From Mesorhizobium sp. (lineage in GTDB: Bacteria; Pseudomonadota; Alphaproteobacteria; Rhizobiales; Rhizobiaceae): a DNA stretch of 64,000 bases. The notes under the pieces were generated by a model that saw only the letters and a program-made list of their open reading frames with translations, was not told where the DNA came from and did not search any database. Of the stretch, positions 28,615-36,366 are shown one piece after another; position 1 is the first letter of the stretch; each line of letters opens with the position of its first letter. The stretch is from assembly GCA_027492275.1 (NCBI GenBank), contig JAPUFC010000093.1:32001-96000 (forward strand), read 5' to 3'. The position numbers were made by a program, and so were the translations under genes.

Positions 28615-29636
28615 GCGACATCGCCCGCATGCTGGACGAGACCGCCGAGCGGCTTCTGTCCCGTCATTTCGCGACCGCTATGCGCGGCAGTTCCGAATCC
28701 GCCGCAGCGCTGCTGGCCGAGACGAAGGAGGCGGGGCTGGATCTCGTCCTCGCCCCGGAAGCCGCCGGCGGCCTCGACGCCGGCACGCTGGAGGCGTCGG
28801 CGATCGCCTATCGCTGGGGCTACCATGCCGCGCCCGGCGCGATCGTCGACCTGATGCTGCTCAACGGTCTTTCGGGCGTCGCCGGCTTGGAGACTGTGTC
28901 TGGCTCGGCGATCGTCCTGGGTGAAGGCATCCATGTCGGTCCCGGCTGGGTGAGGCCGGAAACGGCCCACATCGTCTCGGCTCCCGTCATCGGCGGCGAG
29001 ACCAGCCGTCTTCTGGTCTGCGCGCGGGGCGGCGAGGGGACGCTGGTGGTCGCCGTCTTGGACGCGGCCGGCGTGGAGCGCCGCAAGTCGATGGCCGGCG
29101 AGGATATCGTGCTGCTCGACCTTGCGGCCGCCGAGCCAACGGCCATCCACGCCACCGGACGGGATTTCGAAGCCTTTTCCGCGCGGGCCGCCCTGCTGAC
29201 CTCCAGCGCGATCCTCGGCGGCACGCAAAGGCTTCTGGAGATCGCCATCGAGCATGCCAACACCAGAAAGCAGTTCGGCAAGCCGCTGGGAAAATTCCAG
29301 GCGATCCAGAACATGCTGGCGGAGGCCGCTTCCGAGCACGTCGTGGGGCAGGCCGCCACGCGCGCGGCCATCGCCGCGCAGGATGCCGGCGCGCTGCGGC
29401 CCTTGCAGTGGCAATCGGCCAAGATCCAGTGCGGCCGCGCCGCGACGACGGTCGCCGCCGCCGCGCATCAGATTCTGGGCGCGATAGGCTTCACGGAAGA
29501 GCACGTCCTGCATCATTATTCGAAGCGGCTGTGGGGCTGGCGCGACGACTGGGGCCGGCAGGCCGGGCTGGAGAAGCAGGTCGGCGAGGCCGCCTGCGCC
29601 CATGCAGGCGGCCTGTGGCCGTGGATGGTCGACTGA
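28611..29636 (+). CDS. acyl-CoA dehydrogenase-like partner subunit
   Basis: 341 residues, shorter than a full ACAD. The C-terminal helical domain is intact (EHANTRKQFGKPLGKFQAIQNM; AHQILGAIGFTEEHVLHHYSKRL), but the middle domain lacks the TEP.AGSD and W.NG motifs that bind FAD and substrate. It overlaps the preceding ACAD by four bases. Both points fit the non-catalytic or half-site subunit of a heterotetramer. The unit continues with an enoyl-CoA hydratase and a lactonase-like amidohydrolase. Confidence 0.87.
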   Translation: MSDIARMLDETAERLLSRHFATAMRGSSESAAALLAETKEAGLDLVLAPEAAGGLDAGTLEASAIAYRWGYHAAPGAIVDLMLLNGLSGVAGLETVSGSAIVLGEGIHVGPGWVRPETAHIVSAPVIGGETSRLLVCARGGEGTLVVAVLDAAGVERRKSMAGEDIVLLDLAAAEPTAIHATGRDFEAFSARAALLTSSAILGGTQRLLEIAIEHANTRKQFGKPLGKFQAIQNMLAEAASEHVVGQAATRAAIAAQDAGALRPLQWQSAKIQCGRAATTVAAAAHQILGAIGFTEEHVLHHYSKRLWGWRDDWGRQAGLEKQVGEAACAHAGGLWPWMVD

Positions 29637-29658
29637 AACCGCCGGAAGGAGGACGAGA

Positions 29659-30459
29659 ATGAGCGAAGCACTTCTGATCGAGCGGCGCGGGTCCATCGCC
29701 ATCGCCACGCTGAACCTGCCGCAGACCCGCAACGCGCTGTCCGACGCGCTGATTTCCGGCCTGCTGGCATTCCTGCGCGGCGCCAACGCCGACGAGGGCC
29801 TGTCCTGCATCGTGCTCACCGGGGCCGGCGACGGCTTCTGCTCCGGCGGCAACGTCAAGGAGATGGTCGACAGGTCGCATCCCATGTATGCCGGCTCGGC
29901 CTTCGACATGGCGGAGGCCTACCGCTCCAACATCCAGCAATTGCCGCTCGCCTTCGACGCGCTCGACGTGCCGGTCGTCGCCGCCGTCAACGGCATGGCG
30001 ATCGGCGCGGGCTGCGACCTCACCTGCATGTGCGACATCCGCGTCGCCTCGACCAAGGCGCGCTTCGCCGAGAGCTTCCTGCGCGTCGGCCTGGTGTCGG
30101 GCGACGGCGGCGCGTGGCTCCTGCCGCGCACCATCGGCCTGCCGCGCGCCATGGAGATGGCGCTCACCGGCCGCATGATCGAGCCGGAGCTCGCCGAAAG
30201 CTGGGGCCTCGTCACCCATGTCGTGCGGGCGGAGAACCTGATGGACAAGGCGCTGGAGATCGCCGCGGAGATCGCCGCCTTCCCGCCCAAAAGCATCCGC
30301 TTGAACAAGCGGCTGATGAAGCGCTCGGCCGACATGGCGCTCCGGGACGCGCTCGATCTCGCCGCGTCCTACCAGGCCATCGTGCAGAACACCGCCGACC
30401 AGCGCGAGGCGGTGACGGCGCTGGTCGAGAAGCGCAAGCCGGTCTTCACCGGCAAGTAG
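29659..30459 (+). CDS. enoyl-CoA hydratase/isomerase family protein (2)
   Basis: 266 residues, crotonase fold with FCSGGNVKEMVD and NGMAIGAGCDLTCMCD oxyanion-hole segments and the helix AESFLRVGLVSGDGGAWLLPR. The C-terminal PKSIRLNKRLMKR is typical. Likely hydrates or isomerises the product of the ACAD pair just upstream. GGAGG lies 9 bp before the ATG at 29659. Four bases separate its stop from the next gene. Confidence 0.9.
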   Translation: MSEALLIERRGSIAIATLNLPQTRNALSDALISGLLAFLRGANADEGLSCIVLTGAGDGFCSGGNVKEMVDRSHPMYAGSAFDMAEAYRSNIQQLPLAFDALDVPVVAAVNGMAIGAGCDLTCMCDIRVASTKARFAESFLRVGLVSGDGGAWLLPRTIGLPRAMEMALTGRMIEPELAESWGLVTHVVRAENLMDKALEIAAEIAAFPPKSIRLNKRLMKRSADMALRDALDLAASYQAIVQNTADQREAVTALVEKRKPVFTGK

Positions 30460-30463
30460 CGGC

Positions 30464-31351
30464 ATGCGCGTCGCGGTCGATGCCCACCACCATCTCTGGA
30501 CGCTGACCGGCCGGAATTATCCCTGGATCCGGGAGCGCATCGACGCGCCCGGCATGCGCGCCATCGCCCGCGACTTCGACGCGGCCGAGTTCCGGCAGGT
30601 GCTGGCCCGCCACGGCGTCGAGCGCTCTGTTTTAGTGCAGGGCGAGCCGACGGTCGCCGAGACCGACGAGATGCTGGCCATCGCGCGCCAACACGGTTTC
30701 ATCGCCGGCGTCGTCGGCTGGATCGACCTCGAAGCCTCCGACGCCGTGCCCGAGGTGGCGCGCCGCGCGGGCGATCCGCTGTTCAAGGGACTGCGGCTCT
30801 GGCTGCTGCGCAATGCCGATCCGATGTGGATCCTGCGCGAAACACAGACCGAAGGGCTGAAAGCCGTCGAGAATACCGGCCTGTGCGTCGACGCGCTGCT
30901 GCGGCCGCAGCATGTCGGCAACCTGTTGACGGCGCTCGACCGCCACCCGGCGCTGCGCGTGGTCGTCTGCCATGGGGCAAAACCCGTGCCGACCGAATGG
31001 ACGCCGAGCGACGCCGATTTTCAGGACTGGGCGCGGGGCATGAAGGCGCTGGCCCGGCGCGGCTGCTTCATGAAGCTGTCGGGGATCATGACCGAAAGCG
31101 GCCCGGACTGGCGGCCGGCCGACGTGAAGCCCTATGTGGACGTGATCCTCGACGCCTTCGGCCCGGAGAGGACCATGTGGGGATCGGACTGGCCGGTCAT
31201 CAACCGGGCCGGCGACTATGCCGGATGGCTGGAAGCGATCGAGGCGCTGACGGCAGATCTGCCTGTCCCCGAAAAGGCGCGGCTGTTCGGCGGCACCGCC
31301 GCCGAATTCTACCGGCTGGATCAGCCCGCCAGTTCCTTCGCCAGCGCGTAG
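30464..31351 (+). CDS. amidohydrolase family protein (lactonase-like, COG3618 type)
   Basis: 295 residues, metal-dependent TIM-barrel hydrolase. It opens with the metal-binding DAHHHLW, has VVGWIDLE, FKGLRLWLL, VVCHGAKP and FMKLSGI strand ends, and closes with MWGSDWPV, the catalytic aspartate. The family includes lactonases acting on 2-pyrone-4,6-dicarboxylate and fuconolactone. In a cluster with a Baeyer-Villiger monooxygenase a lactone-opening role is attractive but inferred. Its last 31 bases overlap the convergent OYE-like gene. Confidence 0.82.
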   Translation: MRVAVDAHHHLWTLTGRNYPWIRERIDAPGMRAIARDFDAAEFRQVLARHGVERSVLVQGEPTVAETDEMLAIARQHGFIAGVVGWIDLEASDAVPEVARRAGDPLFKGLRLWLLRNADPMWILRETQTEGLKAVENTGLCVDALLRPQHVGNLLTALDRHPALRVVVCHGAKPVPTEWTPSDADFQDWARGMKALARRGCFMKLSGIMTESGPDWRPADVKPYVDVILDAFGPERTMWGSDWPVINRAGDYAGWLEAIEALTADLPVPEKARLFGGTAAEFYRLDQPASSFASA

Positions 31352-33315
31352 GCCTGCCGGGTGGCGAAGACCATGCGGCGCGGCGCATAGGCGTCGCCCA
31401 GAACATGCACGTCGCCGCGCTGCGCCCGCACCGCGTCGAACAGCGCCGTCTCCGACACGCCGCCGCAGGACAGCACCACCGTGTCGAAGCCGCCAAAGGG
31501 CCGCACCTTGCCGGAATAGACGTTGCGCAGGTCGACCTCGCCCTTGCGAATCGCCACCACCTCCTGCAGCGTCCTGATCTCGACGCCGCGCTCGTCCAGC
31601 CGGCCGAGCGGCGCGCCGGCGATGTAGCGCCCGAGCAGGATCGCCGCCGAGGGCGTGCCGTAGACCATCGTCACCGCATGGCCGGCAAGGCTGAGGAAGT
31701 CGGCCAGCGCCAGCGGCGGCATGTGGTCGTCGCGCGCCACGATCAGCACGCGCCTGCCGGGCGTCTTGGCGCCCGAGAGCACCTCGCGCGCTTCCATTAC
31801 GTCGGCGTCGTCGCTGGCCGGGATGTCCGGCCACGCGCCCCTGGTGCCGGTTGCGAAGGCGACGCTGTCGGCCTGCGCGGCCAGCACGTCCGCCGCCGTC
31901 GCCGTCCTGCCCAGCACGATCTCGACGCCCAGCCGTTCCAGCCGCCGCGCCTGCCAGCCGATATAGTCGCCGTAGCGGTCGAAGGTCGGCGCGCGGACGG
32001 CGAGGTTGATGAGGCCGCCGAGCCTCTCCCGCGCCTCCCACAGCGTCACCGTGTGGCCGCTCTCGGCCGCCAGCGCGGCAAGTTCCATGCCGGCGGGGCC
32101 GCCGCCGACGACGAGCAGGCTGCGCCGCGTTCTGGCGGCGGGCCACGGGCCGTCGACCTCCCGCGACGTGTGCGGGTTCACCGCGCAGCCGAAGGGCAGG
32201 CCGTCGACATAGCGCCGGCTGATGCATTCATTGCCGCCCACGCAGGGGCGGATGTCGGCGGCGTGGCCCTCGCGCGCCTTCGCCAGCAGTTCGCCGTCCG
32301 CCGCCATGGCGCGCGCCATGCCGACCACGTCGGCGTGGCCCTGCGAAAGGATGTCCTCGGCCACGGCCGGGCCGTTCACCAGGCCGGTATAGACCACCGG
32401 GATCGACACGGCGCGCTTGATGGCGCCGGCCAGATGCGCCCATTCGCCCGGCTTGTAGAAATGCGACTGGATATAGCTCGGATTGCCCCACGGCGTGCCG
32501 ACGACGGCGTGGATGAAGTCGACGTCGCCGGTCTCCTCGAACATGCGCGCGATGGCGATGCCGCCCTCGGCATCGTAGCCGCCGGGCATCGGCTCCTCGA
32601 CGTTCAGGCGCACGCCCACCGTCAGGTCGCGCCCGACTTCCGCGCGGATGGCGGCGAGGATCTCGCGCGGAAAGCGCGCGCGCTTCTCGAAGGAACCGCC
32701 ATAGGCGTCGTCGCGCCGGTTGGTCAGCGGCGACAGGAACCATTCGAGCAGGTCGTCATGGTTGAAATGCAGCTCGATGCCGGCCGCGCCCGCCTCCGCG
32801 ACGCGGCTCGCCGCGTAGCGGTATTCCTCCACGAAGGCGCGGATTTCCTCGACCGTCAGCACGTGCGGATGCGGATTGGCGATCGGCGCGCTGAGTGTCG
32901 GCGAGGGCGCGTGCGGAAAGGCGCCCAGCATCGTCATCTGGCAGGTGACGTAGGCGCCGTGCGCCTTCATGCGCTTCACGAACGCGCCGACGCGCTCGAC
33001 ATAGTTGGGCAGGCGGAACCAGCCGAGCGTCTCGGCGCTGATGCCCGACGGCTCGAAGCCGGTGATGAAGAAGTTGCGCATGCGGCCGGGAATGTCGATC
33101 CACGACACGCCGGCCTTCGCCCGCACGTCCCAATAGGCCATGTTGCGTTCCGCGTCGGCTTCGGTGCCGTAGAGGCTGCCGATGGCGGAGGTGTGCGGCG
33201 GCGACATCACCCGGTTCTTCAGCCGCATCGTGCCGACCGTGACGGGGCTGAACAGGGTGAGGAAGCGGGGATCGGTCGGCTGCGGTTCGCGCGAGGGGGC
33301 GGCCGGCTGGTCCAT
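31321..33315 (-). CDS. NADH:flavin oxidoreductase / 2,4-dienoyl-CoA reductase (FadH-like, OYE + FAD domains)
   Basis: 664 residues. An Old Yellow Enzyme barrel (residues about 20-370; LHFNHDDLLEWFLSPLTNRR, YDAEGG) is followed by a linker for an iron-sulfur cluster and an FAD/NAD(P) domain beginning LLVVGGGPAGMELAALAA. The cluster region reads CVGGNECISRRYVDGLPFGC: the second cysteine of the CxxC pair is glycine, leaving three ligands. It may reduce dienoyl-CoA or a cyclic enone. ATG 33315 is used; the open frame further upstream runs through the binding protein gene in another phase. It is separated from the preceding binding protein by a terminator. Confidence 0.88.
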   Translation of the reverse strand: MDQPAAPSREPQPTDPRFLTLFSPVTVGTMRLKNRVMSPPHTSAIGSLYGTEADAERNMAYWDVRAKAGVSWIDIPGRMRNFFITGFEPSGISAETLGWFRLPNYVERVGAFVKRMKAHGAYVTCQMTMLGAFPHAPSPTLSAPIANPHPHVLTVEEIRAFVEEYRYAASRVAEAGAAGIELHFNHDDLLEWFLSPLTNRRDDAYGGSFEKRARFPREILAAIRAEVGRDLTVGVRLNVEEPMPGGYDAEGGIAIARMFEETGDVDFIHAVVGTPWGNPSYIQSHFYKPGEWAHLAGAIKRAVSIPVVYTGLVNGPAVAEDILSQGHADVVGMARAMAADGELLAKAREGHAADIRPCVGGNECISRRYVDGLPFGCAVNPHTSREVDGPWPAARTRRSLLVVGGGPAGMELAALAAESGHTVTLWEARERLGGLINLAVRAPTFDRYGDYIGWQARRLERLGVEIVLGRTATAADVLAAQADSVAFATGTRGAWPDIPASDDADVMEAREVLSGAKTPGRRVLIVARDDHMPPLALADFLSLAGHAVTMVYGTPSAAILLGRYIAGAPLGRLDERGVEIRTLQEVVAIRKGEVDLRNVYSGKVRPFGGFDTVVLSCGGVSETALFDAVRAQRGDVHVLGDAYAPRRMVFATRQAYALAKELAG

Positions 33316-33364
33316 GCGGGAACCTCCGTCGTCTGGCTGGACTGCTGTCTGGCTGGAAAGAGAA

Positions 33365-33386
33365 ACGGCCGCCCGGAGGCGGCCGT
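33365..33386 (-). terminator. intrinsic terminator or attenuator after binding protein 2
   Basis: A perfect 9-bp GC-rich stem (33365-33373 with 33378-33386) with a four-base loop. On the minus strand it is followed by TTTCTCTTT. It lies between the binding-protein stop and the OYE-like start, so it would keep the binding protein mRNA in excess over the downstream enzyme. Confidence 0.7.
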
Positions 33387-33398
33387 CGATGTGGGGGA

Positions 33399-34424
33399 TC
33401 AGTTGGCCTGCGCGCCCTTGTCCACGGCCGTGTCGTAGGCGGCCGTGCTGTAGTTCTTGCCGGTGTTCTCGGCCTGCAGCTTCAGCCAGGCGTCCCAGCC
33501 TTCGCGGGGCCCCTTGCCGCCGTCGTAGAGAACCGGCAGCACCGCCTCGAAACCGTCGTCCCAGATGGTCTGGTCCATGTCGGGGGCGAAGGCGGCCTTG
33601 ATCTTCTTGGAGGCCTCCGCCGGATTGTCCTTCACGGCCTTGATCGCGTCGGCGAACCCGGCCTGGAAGCGCTTCAGCACGTCCGGATTCTTGTCGGCCC
33701 AGTCGTTGTTCACGAAGATGGTGTTGTAGGGGAGCGCGCTCTGCTCCGGCAGGTCGCCGCGCGGCACGCTGATCCAGCGCACGCCCTCGCCCTTGGCGAT
33801 GAGGCCGCCGAGCGAGCCGGCGCTCCACAGCGCGCCGTCGACCTGGTCGTTGCGGATCGCCTCCATCATCGCCACCGTGTCGCCCAGCACCTGGTACTTC
33901 AGGTCCTTGACGCTCAAGCCGACGCGCTGGAGCATCATGTTGAGCGTCGTCCAGTGCGCCGAGCCCGGCGCGGCGGAGATGATGCGCAGGCCGTTCATCG
34001 CCTTGATGCGCTCGTCCACCGGCGCGTCCGGCGACACGCCCAGCTTGTCGACCGTCTTCTTCGACAGGATGACCTCGTTGATCGGACCGGCGAAGAAGGC
34101 GCCAGCCCTGATCTTCGCGCCCTCCGCGATGGCGTCGGTGCCGGTCGTGGTGCCGACCGCGCACATGTTGATCGAATTGCCGATCAGCGCCGCGACGCAG
34201 TTGGCCGACTTGCCCTGGAAATAGGTCACTTCCAGCTTGATGTCGTGCTTGCCGAAGATCTCCGGCTCGACGGTGGCCAGCAGGAACGGCGCGACGATCA
34301 CCGAAGTGGTCGCGGAACCGAACTTGATGACGTCCTCGGCCTGTGCCTGGACGGTCGCGGACAGCGACGCGAATGCGATGCCGGCGGCTGCGACGGCGCG
34401 CGTGACGGAACTTCTCAGGGTCAT
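33399..34424 (-). CDS. ABC transporter substrate-binding protein, SsuA/THI5-like (paralogue 2)
   Basis: 341 residues with a signal peptide (AGIAFASLSATVQAQA, cleavage near AQA-ED). Same family as the protein at 16287: it shares NCVAALIGNSINMCAVGTT, GTDAIAEG and the later VRWISVPRGDLPE. No ATPase or permease adjoins it, so it may use the 17662/18430 transporter. Transcribed from its own A-box 4 promoter and followed by a terminator and the OYE-like gene. Confidence 0.9.
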   Translation of the reverse strand: MTLRSSVTRAVAAAGIAFASLSATVQAQAEDVIKFGSATTSVIVAPFLLATVEPEIFGKHDIKLEVTYFQGKSANCVAALIGNSINMCAVGTTTGTDAIAEGAKIRAGAFFAGPINEVILSKKTVDKLGVSPDAPVDERIKAMNGLRIISAAPGSAHWTTLNMMLQRVGLSVKDLKYQVLGDTVAMMEAIRNDQVDGALWSAGSLGGLIAKGEGVRWISVPRGDLPEQSALPYNTIFVNNDWADKNPDVLKRFQAGFADAIKAVKDNPAEASKKIKAAFAPDMDQTIWDDGFEAVLPVLYDGGKGPREGWDAWLKLQAENTGKNYSTAAYDTAVDKGAQAN

Positions 34425-34554
34425 CGATTACCTCCCAAAACCAATCAGATGCGTCGTTCGGCCTCTCCGTGCGATCCACGGGGCCGTCGCGCGCAATCTC
34501 CTCACCGCTCCGACAGTAGGGAGAACGGACAGGCCGCGCAACCATTTTTTCTTG

Positions 34555-34575
34555 ATACAGAATATCTTTCTCATG
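34555..34575 (-). promoter_or_regulatory. A-box 4 with promoter of binding protein 2
   Basis: Plus-strand reading ATACAGAAT, ATC, TTTCTCATG; the core AGAAT/TTTCT keeps the A-box spacing but the outer bases are degenerate. On the minus strand, 13 bases downstream, TTGCGC (34536-34541), 17 bp, TACTGT (34513-34518), the same layout as A-boxes 1, 2, 3, 5 and 8. Confidence 0.6.
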
Positions 34576-34589
34576 AAAAAATGGAAGGC

Positions 34590-35570
34590 CTATGCGTGGC
34601 CGATGACGACGCGCGGCACATAGGGTTTTTCCAACGTCGCGATCTCGTCGGCGTCCAGCCCGAGGTCAAGCGCCGCGACGGCATCGTCGATGTGGGCGGT
34701 CTTCGTCGCGCCGATGATCGGGGCGGTCACGCCGTCGTGCTGCGCCACCCAGGCCAGCGCCACCTGCGCCTGCGGCACGCCCCGCCGGGCGGCGACCCCG
34801 GCCGCCGCGTCGATGATGCGCTCGTCGCTCTCCATGCCGGCCGGGAAGCGGCCGAGCAGGGTCGCGTCCGTGTCGCCGCGCGCCGTGCCCGCGGCCGACC
34901 GGCGCGACAGCCTGCCGCGCGCCAGCGGGCTCCACGGGATGGTGCCGACGCCCTCGTCCAGGCATAGCGGGATCATCTCGCGCTCTTCCTCGCGATAGAG
35001 CAGGTTGAGGTGGTTCTGCATCGACACGAACCGCGCCCAGCCGTTGCGGCGCTGGATGCCGAGCGCCTTGGCGAACTGCCAGGCGAACATGGACGACGCG
35101 CCGATGTAGCGCGCCTTGCCCATCCGCACCACGTCGTTCAGCGCCTCCAGCGTCTCCTCGATCGGCGTGTTGGGGTCCCAGCGGTGGATCTGGTAGAGGT
35201 CGACATGGTCCATGCCGAGCCGCTTCAGGCTGGCGTCGAGTTCGGAGAAAACCGCGCGGCGCGACAGGCCCTGCCCGTTCGCGCCGGGCCGCATGCGGTA
35301 GAACAGCTTGGTCGCCACCACGACCTCGTCGCGCGAGGCCATGTCGCGCAGCGCCCGGCCGACGATCTGCTCCGACGAGCCGTTGGAATAGACGTTGGCC
35401 GTGTCGAAGAAATTGACGCCGCGCTCCAACGCGTGGCGGATGACGGCGCGGCTGTCGTCCTCGCCGAGCGTCCATTCGTGGTCGCCGCGGCCGGGCTCGC
35501 CGAACGACATGCAGCCGAGGCAGAGCGCCGACACCTCCAGTCCCGTCCGTCCGAGTTTGCGGATGCGCAT
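34590..35570 (-). CDS. aldo/keto reductase (1)
   Basis: 326 residues, NADPH-dependent (alpha/beta)8 reductase. LGRTGLEVSALCLGCMSFG, FFDTANVYSNGSSE (catalytic Asp and Tyr), VVVATKLFYR (Lys) and DHVDLYQIHRWD (His) supply the catalytic tetrad. APIIGATKTAHIDDAV is the cofactor loop. It would interconvert an aldehyde or ketone and alcohol. It lies 33 bp after gntR-2 on the same strand and is probably the last gene of the NDP-ligase - gntR-2 - AKR unit. Confidence 0.92.
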   Translation of the reverse strand: MRIRKLGRTGLEVSALCLGCMSFGEPGRGDHEWTLGEDDSRAVIRHALERGVNFFDTANVYSNGSSEQIVGRALRDMASRDEVVVATKLFYRMRPGANGQGLSRRAVFSELDASLKRLGMDHVDLYQIHRWDPNTPIEETLEALNDVVRMGKARYIGASSMFAWQFAKALGIQRRNGWARFVSMQNHLNLLYREEEREMIPLCLDEGVGTIPWSPLARGRLSRRSAAGTARGDTDATLLGRFPAGMESDERIIDAAAGVAARRGVPQAQVALAWVAQHDGVTAPIIGATKTAHIDDAVAALDLGLDADEIATLEKPYVPRVVIGHA

Positions 35571-35603
35571 GCGTCCTCCCTGCCGCCGCCTGCGCGCGGC
35601 GCT

Positions 35604-36362
35604 CTACGATGCCTCGACGCTGCGCCGGTCGAGCGCGATGCGGACGCGGTAGCGCCCGCAGGGGAAGTGCGACAGGCCGGTCTCGACCAGCTTGCCGTCG
35701 GTGGAGAAGAATTTTGTCCGCACCCGCAGGATCGCCGACCCCACCGGGATCTGCAGCCGCGAGGCGATGTTGGGGTCGGCGGCGGCTGCCTCGATGTCCT
35801 GCACCACGCGCCGCAGCACGATGCGGTGGTGCTTTTCGATCAGCGGAAAGAGCTGCGTCTCCTGGCCGATCAGCGGCACCACGTCGCGGTATTTCGGGTC
35901 GAGATAGATCTCGGAATAGCAGAAGGGCTCGTCGCCCTCCTCGCGCCGGCGCAGGATGCCGACGCGCATCCATTCCGTGCCGGACGGATGGTCGAGCCGC
36001 TCGGCCAGCTCCTGCTCGATGCGCACGATCTCCGAGACCAGCAGCGTGGCGTTGGTCGAATTGGCGTATTCGACCAGCTCCTCGACCGAGCGCACCGAGT
36101 TGACGAAGGCGCCTTCCGGGTTGGTGCTGCGCAGCGTCGAGCGCGCGCCGCGCCGGCGCTCGATATAGCCGAGCCCCTCCAGCTCACGCAGCGCCTCGCG
36201 GATCGTGTTGCGCCCGACCCGGAAGCGCTCGACAAGCTGCATCTCGGTCGGCATCGGCTCGTCCACCGACCAGCGTCCCGACCGGATCTCCTGCGTCAGG
36301 GTCGCGCTGATCTGGCGGTAGCCGGGCGCCGCGCGGCGCCTGGGCTGCGGCGCGTCGTCCAC
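35604..36362 (-). CDS. GntR-family (HutC/UTRA) transcriptional regulator 2
   Basis: 252 residues, GTG start at 36362, supported by alignment of the N-terminus with GntR-1. The recognition region VERFRVGRNTIREALREL is almost identical to that of GntR-1, while the UTRA domain (FINSV-like, PFCYSEIYLDPKY, ILRVRTKFFSTDGKLVE) is more different. The two may therefore bind the same B-boxes but answer different ligands. It lies 4 bp downstream of the NDP-forming ligase gene, so it is expressed with a presumed target. Confidence 0.9.
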   Translation of the reverse strand: MDDAPQPRRRAAPGYRQISATLTQEIRSGRWSVDEPMPTEMQLVERFRVGRNTIREALRELEGLGYIERRRGARSTLRSTNPEGAFVNSVRSVEELVEYANSTNATLLVSEIVRIEQELAERLDHPSGTEWMRVGILRRREEGDEPFCYSEIYLDPKYRDVVPLIGQETQLFPLIEKHHRIVLRRVVQDIEAAAADPNIASRLQIPVGSAILRVRTKFFSTDGKLVETGLSHFPCGRYRVRIALDRRSVEAS

Positions 36363-36366
36363 GGGC

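Noticed and set aside
30826-33438. An 870-residue open frame on the plus strand antisense to the OYE-like gene and binding protein 2
   Set aside because: It is rich in Arg, Ala, Gly, His and Asp without domains, and the opposite strand encodes clear families. It is a GC-rich shadow frame. The same holds for 1761-3593 (+), 14342-15970 (+), 17092-19014 (-), 42463-44469 (-) and similar long frames.
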